A DNA stretch of 64,000 nt from Agarivorans sp. Toyoura001 (lineage in GTDB: Bacteria > Pseudomonadota > Gammaproteobacteria > Enterobacterales > Celerinatantimonadaceae), in the NCBI RefSeq assembly GCF_005405585.1, contig NZ_BJEQ01000010.1, positions 62,001 through 126,000 on the forward strand, written 5' to 3'. A program made the translations under genes and the position numbers. Below are positions 63,401-64,000 of the stretch, in pieces (the first letter of the stretch is position 1; each line of letters starts with the position of its first letter). The notes below the pieces were generated by a model, which did not search any database, was not told where the DNA came from, and worked only from the letters and a program-made list of their open reading frames with translations.

Positions 63401-64000
63401 ATGAATTTAAGAGATCTAGAATACTTGGTTGCTCTACAAGAGCTGAAACACTTCCGCAAAGCGGCAGAAAAGTGTTTTGTTAGCCAACCTACCTTAAGCG
63501 GGCAAATTGCTAAGTTAGAAGAAGAACTCGGTTTACTGCTGATTGAGCGAACATCGCGGAAGGTGATTTTCACCCATGCAGGCGATGAGCTTGCTGCTAA
63601 GGCGCGTACTATTCTTCTTGAGGTTAAGGGCTTGAAAGACATGGCTAAAAGCTTCCAGGCACCTATGGCTGGGCCGCTGCATGTAGGTTTAATTCCTACA
63701 GTTGCGCCTTATTTGTTACCCAAAATCGTGCCACATATTCGTGAAGAGTTTAGTGAAATGGAGTTGTTTCTGTATGAGGAACAAACTCATGTTTTATTAC
63801 AAAGATTAGAAGAGGGCGAGCTTGATTGTCTGCTGCTGGCTTATTTACCAGACATGGAGCGCTTTGGCTCAATTGATTTGTTTGATGAACCCTTAATGCT
63901 GGCAATGCCAAGCAATCATAAATGGCAGAATCAGCAGGAAGTTCAACTCTCTGAACTGAGCGGTGAGCAGGTGTTAATGTTAGAAGATGGCCACTGTTTG
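63401..64000 (+). CDS. oxyR: hydrogen-peroxide sensor OxyR, 5' part
   Basis: The first 200 codons of a LysR-family regulator, cut by the window end. MNLRDLEYLVALQELKHFRK, SQPTLSGQIAKLEEELG and GPLHVGLIPTVAPYLLPKIV match E. coli OxyR closely. The last residues, LMLEDGHCL, place Cys199, the peroxide-reactive cysteine, at exactly the E. coli position. The resolving cysteine would be beyond the window. OxyR switches on catalase and peroxidase genes when oxidised. The ATG at 63401 lacks a strong ribosome site. Confidence 0.93.
   Translation, partial: MNLRDLEYLVALQELKHFRKAAEKCFVSQPTLSGQIAKLEEELGLLLIERTSRKVIFTHAGDELAAKARTILLEVKGLKDMAKSFQAPMAGPLHVGLIPTVAPYLLPKIVPHIREEFSEMELFLYEEQTHVLLQRLEEGELDCLLLAYLPDMERFGSIDLFDEPLMLAMPSNHKWQNQQEVQLSELSGEQVLMLEDGHCL

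Overview
The window looks like the chromosome of a marine gammaproteobacterium of the Alteromonadales/Vibrionales type; an Agarivorans-like genome is plausible but the sequence alone does not prove it. Support comes from the dusB-fis pair, the CrbS/CrbR acetate system beside acs, groES-groEL under a sigma-32-like promoter, dsbD-cutA-fxsA upstream of groES, an OxyR whose redox Cys falls at residue 199, and polysaccharide-active lipoproteins. The chromosome is balanced in base composition; the stretch 42.3-59.2 kb is visibly richer in A+T.

Layout. 0-6.5 kb: a ZntR-like regulator with an overlapping SO_0444-type metal permease, a META lipoprotein, uridine phosphorylase behind a CRP-like site, then prmA, dusB and fis on the minus strand and two tandem paralogous small membrane proteins. 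6.5-18.4 kb: a metallo-beta-lactamase-fold hydrolase, aroQ-accB-accC, a MATE exporter, an AraC regulator, a TetR regulator divergent from an RND pump (adaptor plus permease) with two matching operator-like repeats, and a periplasmic rhodanese. 18.5-30 kb: acs, a GH16 glucanase with circularly permuted domain order (as in Fibrobacter), a DnaQ-like exonuclease with a DUF294 CBS/nucleotidyltransferase protein, the hybrid transporter-kinase CrbS behind a 114-bp tandem repeat, a frameshifted small membrane gene, CrbR and a LysE exporter. 30-42.3 kb: small proteins, an alpha/beta hydrolase divergent from a GlxA-type regulator, a LysR regulator, a chemoreceptor behind a LacI-type palindrome, dsbD-cutA, fxsA, and groES-groEL.

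42.295-59.191 kb is an integrated mobile element. It lies between two identical 50-bp copies of the 3' end of groEL (42295-42344 and 59142-59191) and starts with a P4-type tyrosine integrase. It carries an AlpA-like regulator, a ribbon-helix-helix protein, a VirD4/TraD-type coupling protein and a MobF relaxase-helicase, but no mating-channel genes. It is therefore an integrative mobilizable element rather than a self-transmissible one.

The cargo is the most unusual part. Two divergent gene sets face away from a shared AT-rich region at about 55.7 kb. The minus-strand set encodes a thymidylate synthase/hydroxymethylase-like enzyme, a dNMP-kinase-like P-loop protein and an alpha-glutamyl/putrescinyl thymine pyrophosphorylase-like protein, which together read as a nucleotide or base hypermodification pathway. 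It is followed by a ThsB-like TIR protein and a small partner. The plus-strand set encodes a second ThsB-like TIR protein, an Nmad2 (nucleotide modification associated) protein and a 669-residue TIR-like/TIR/SLOG protein. I infer a defence system in which TIR signalling of the Thoeris kind is combined with hypermodified-nucleotide chemistry. The domain identifications come from motif reading, and the mechanism is inference.

Right of the element are a large lipoprotein with two carbohydrate-binding-like domains and an (alpha/alpha)6 glycosidase-like core, and the first 200 codons of oxyR. No tRNA, rRNA, CRISPR array or insertion sequence was recognised.
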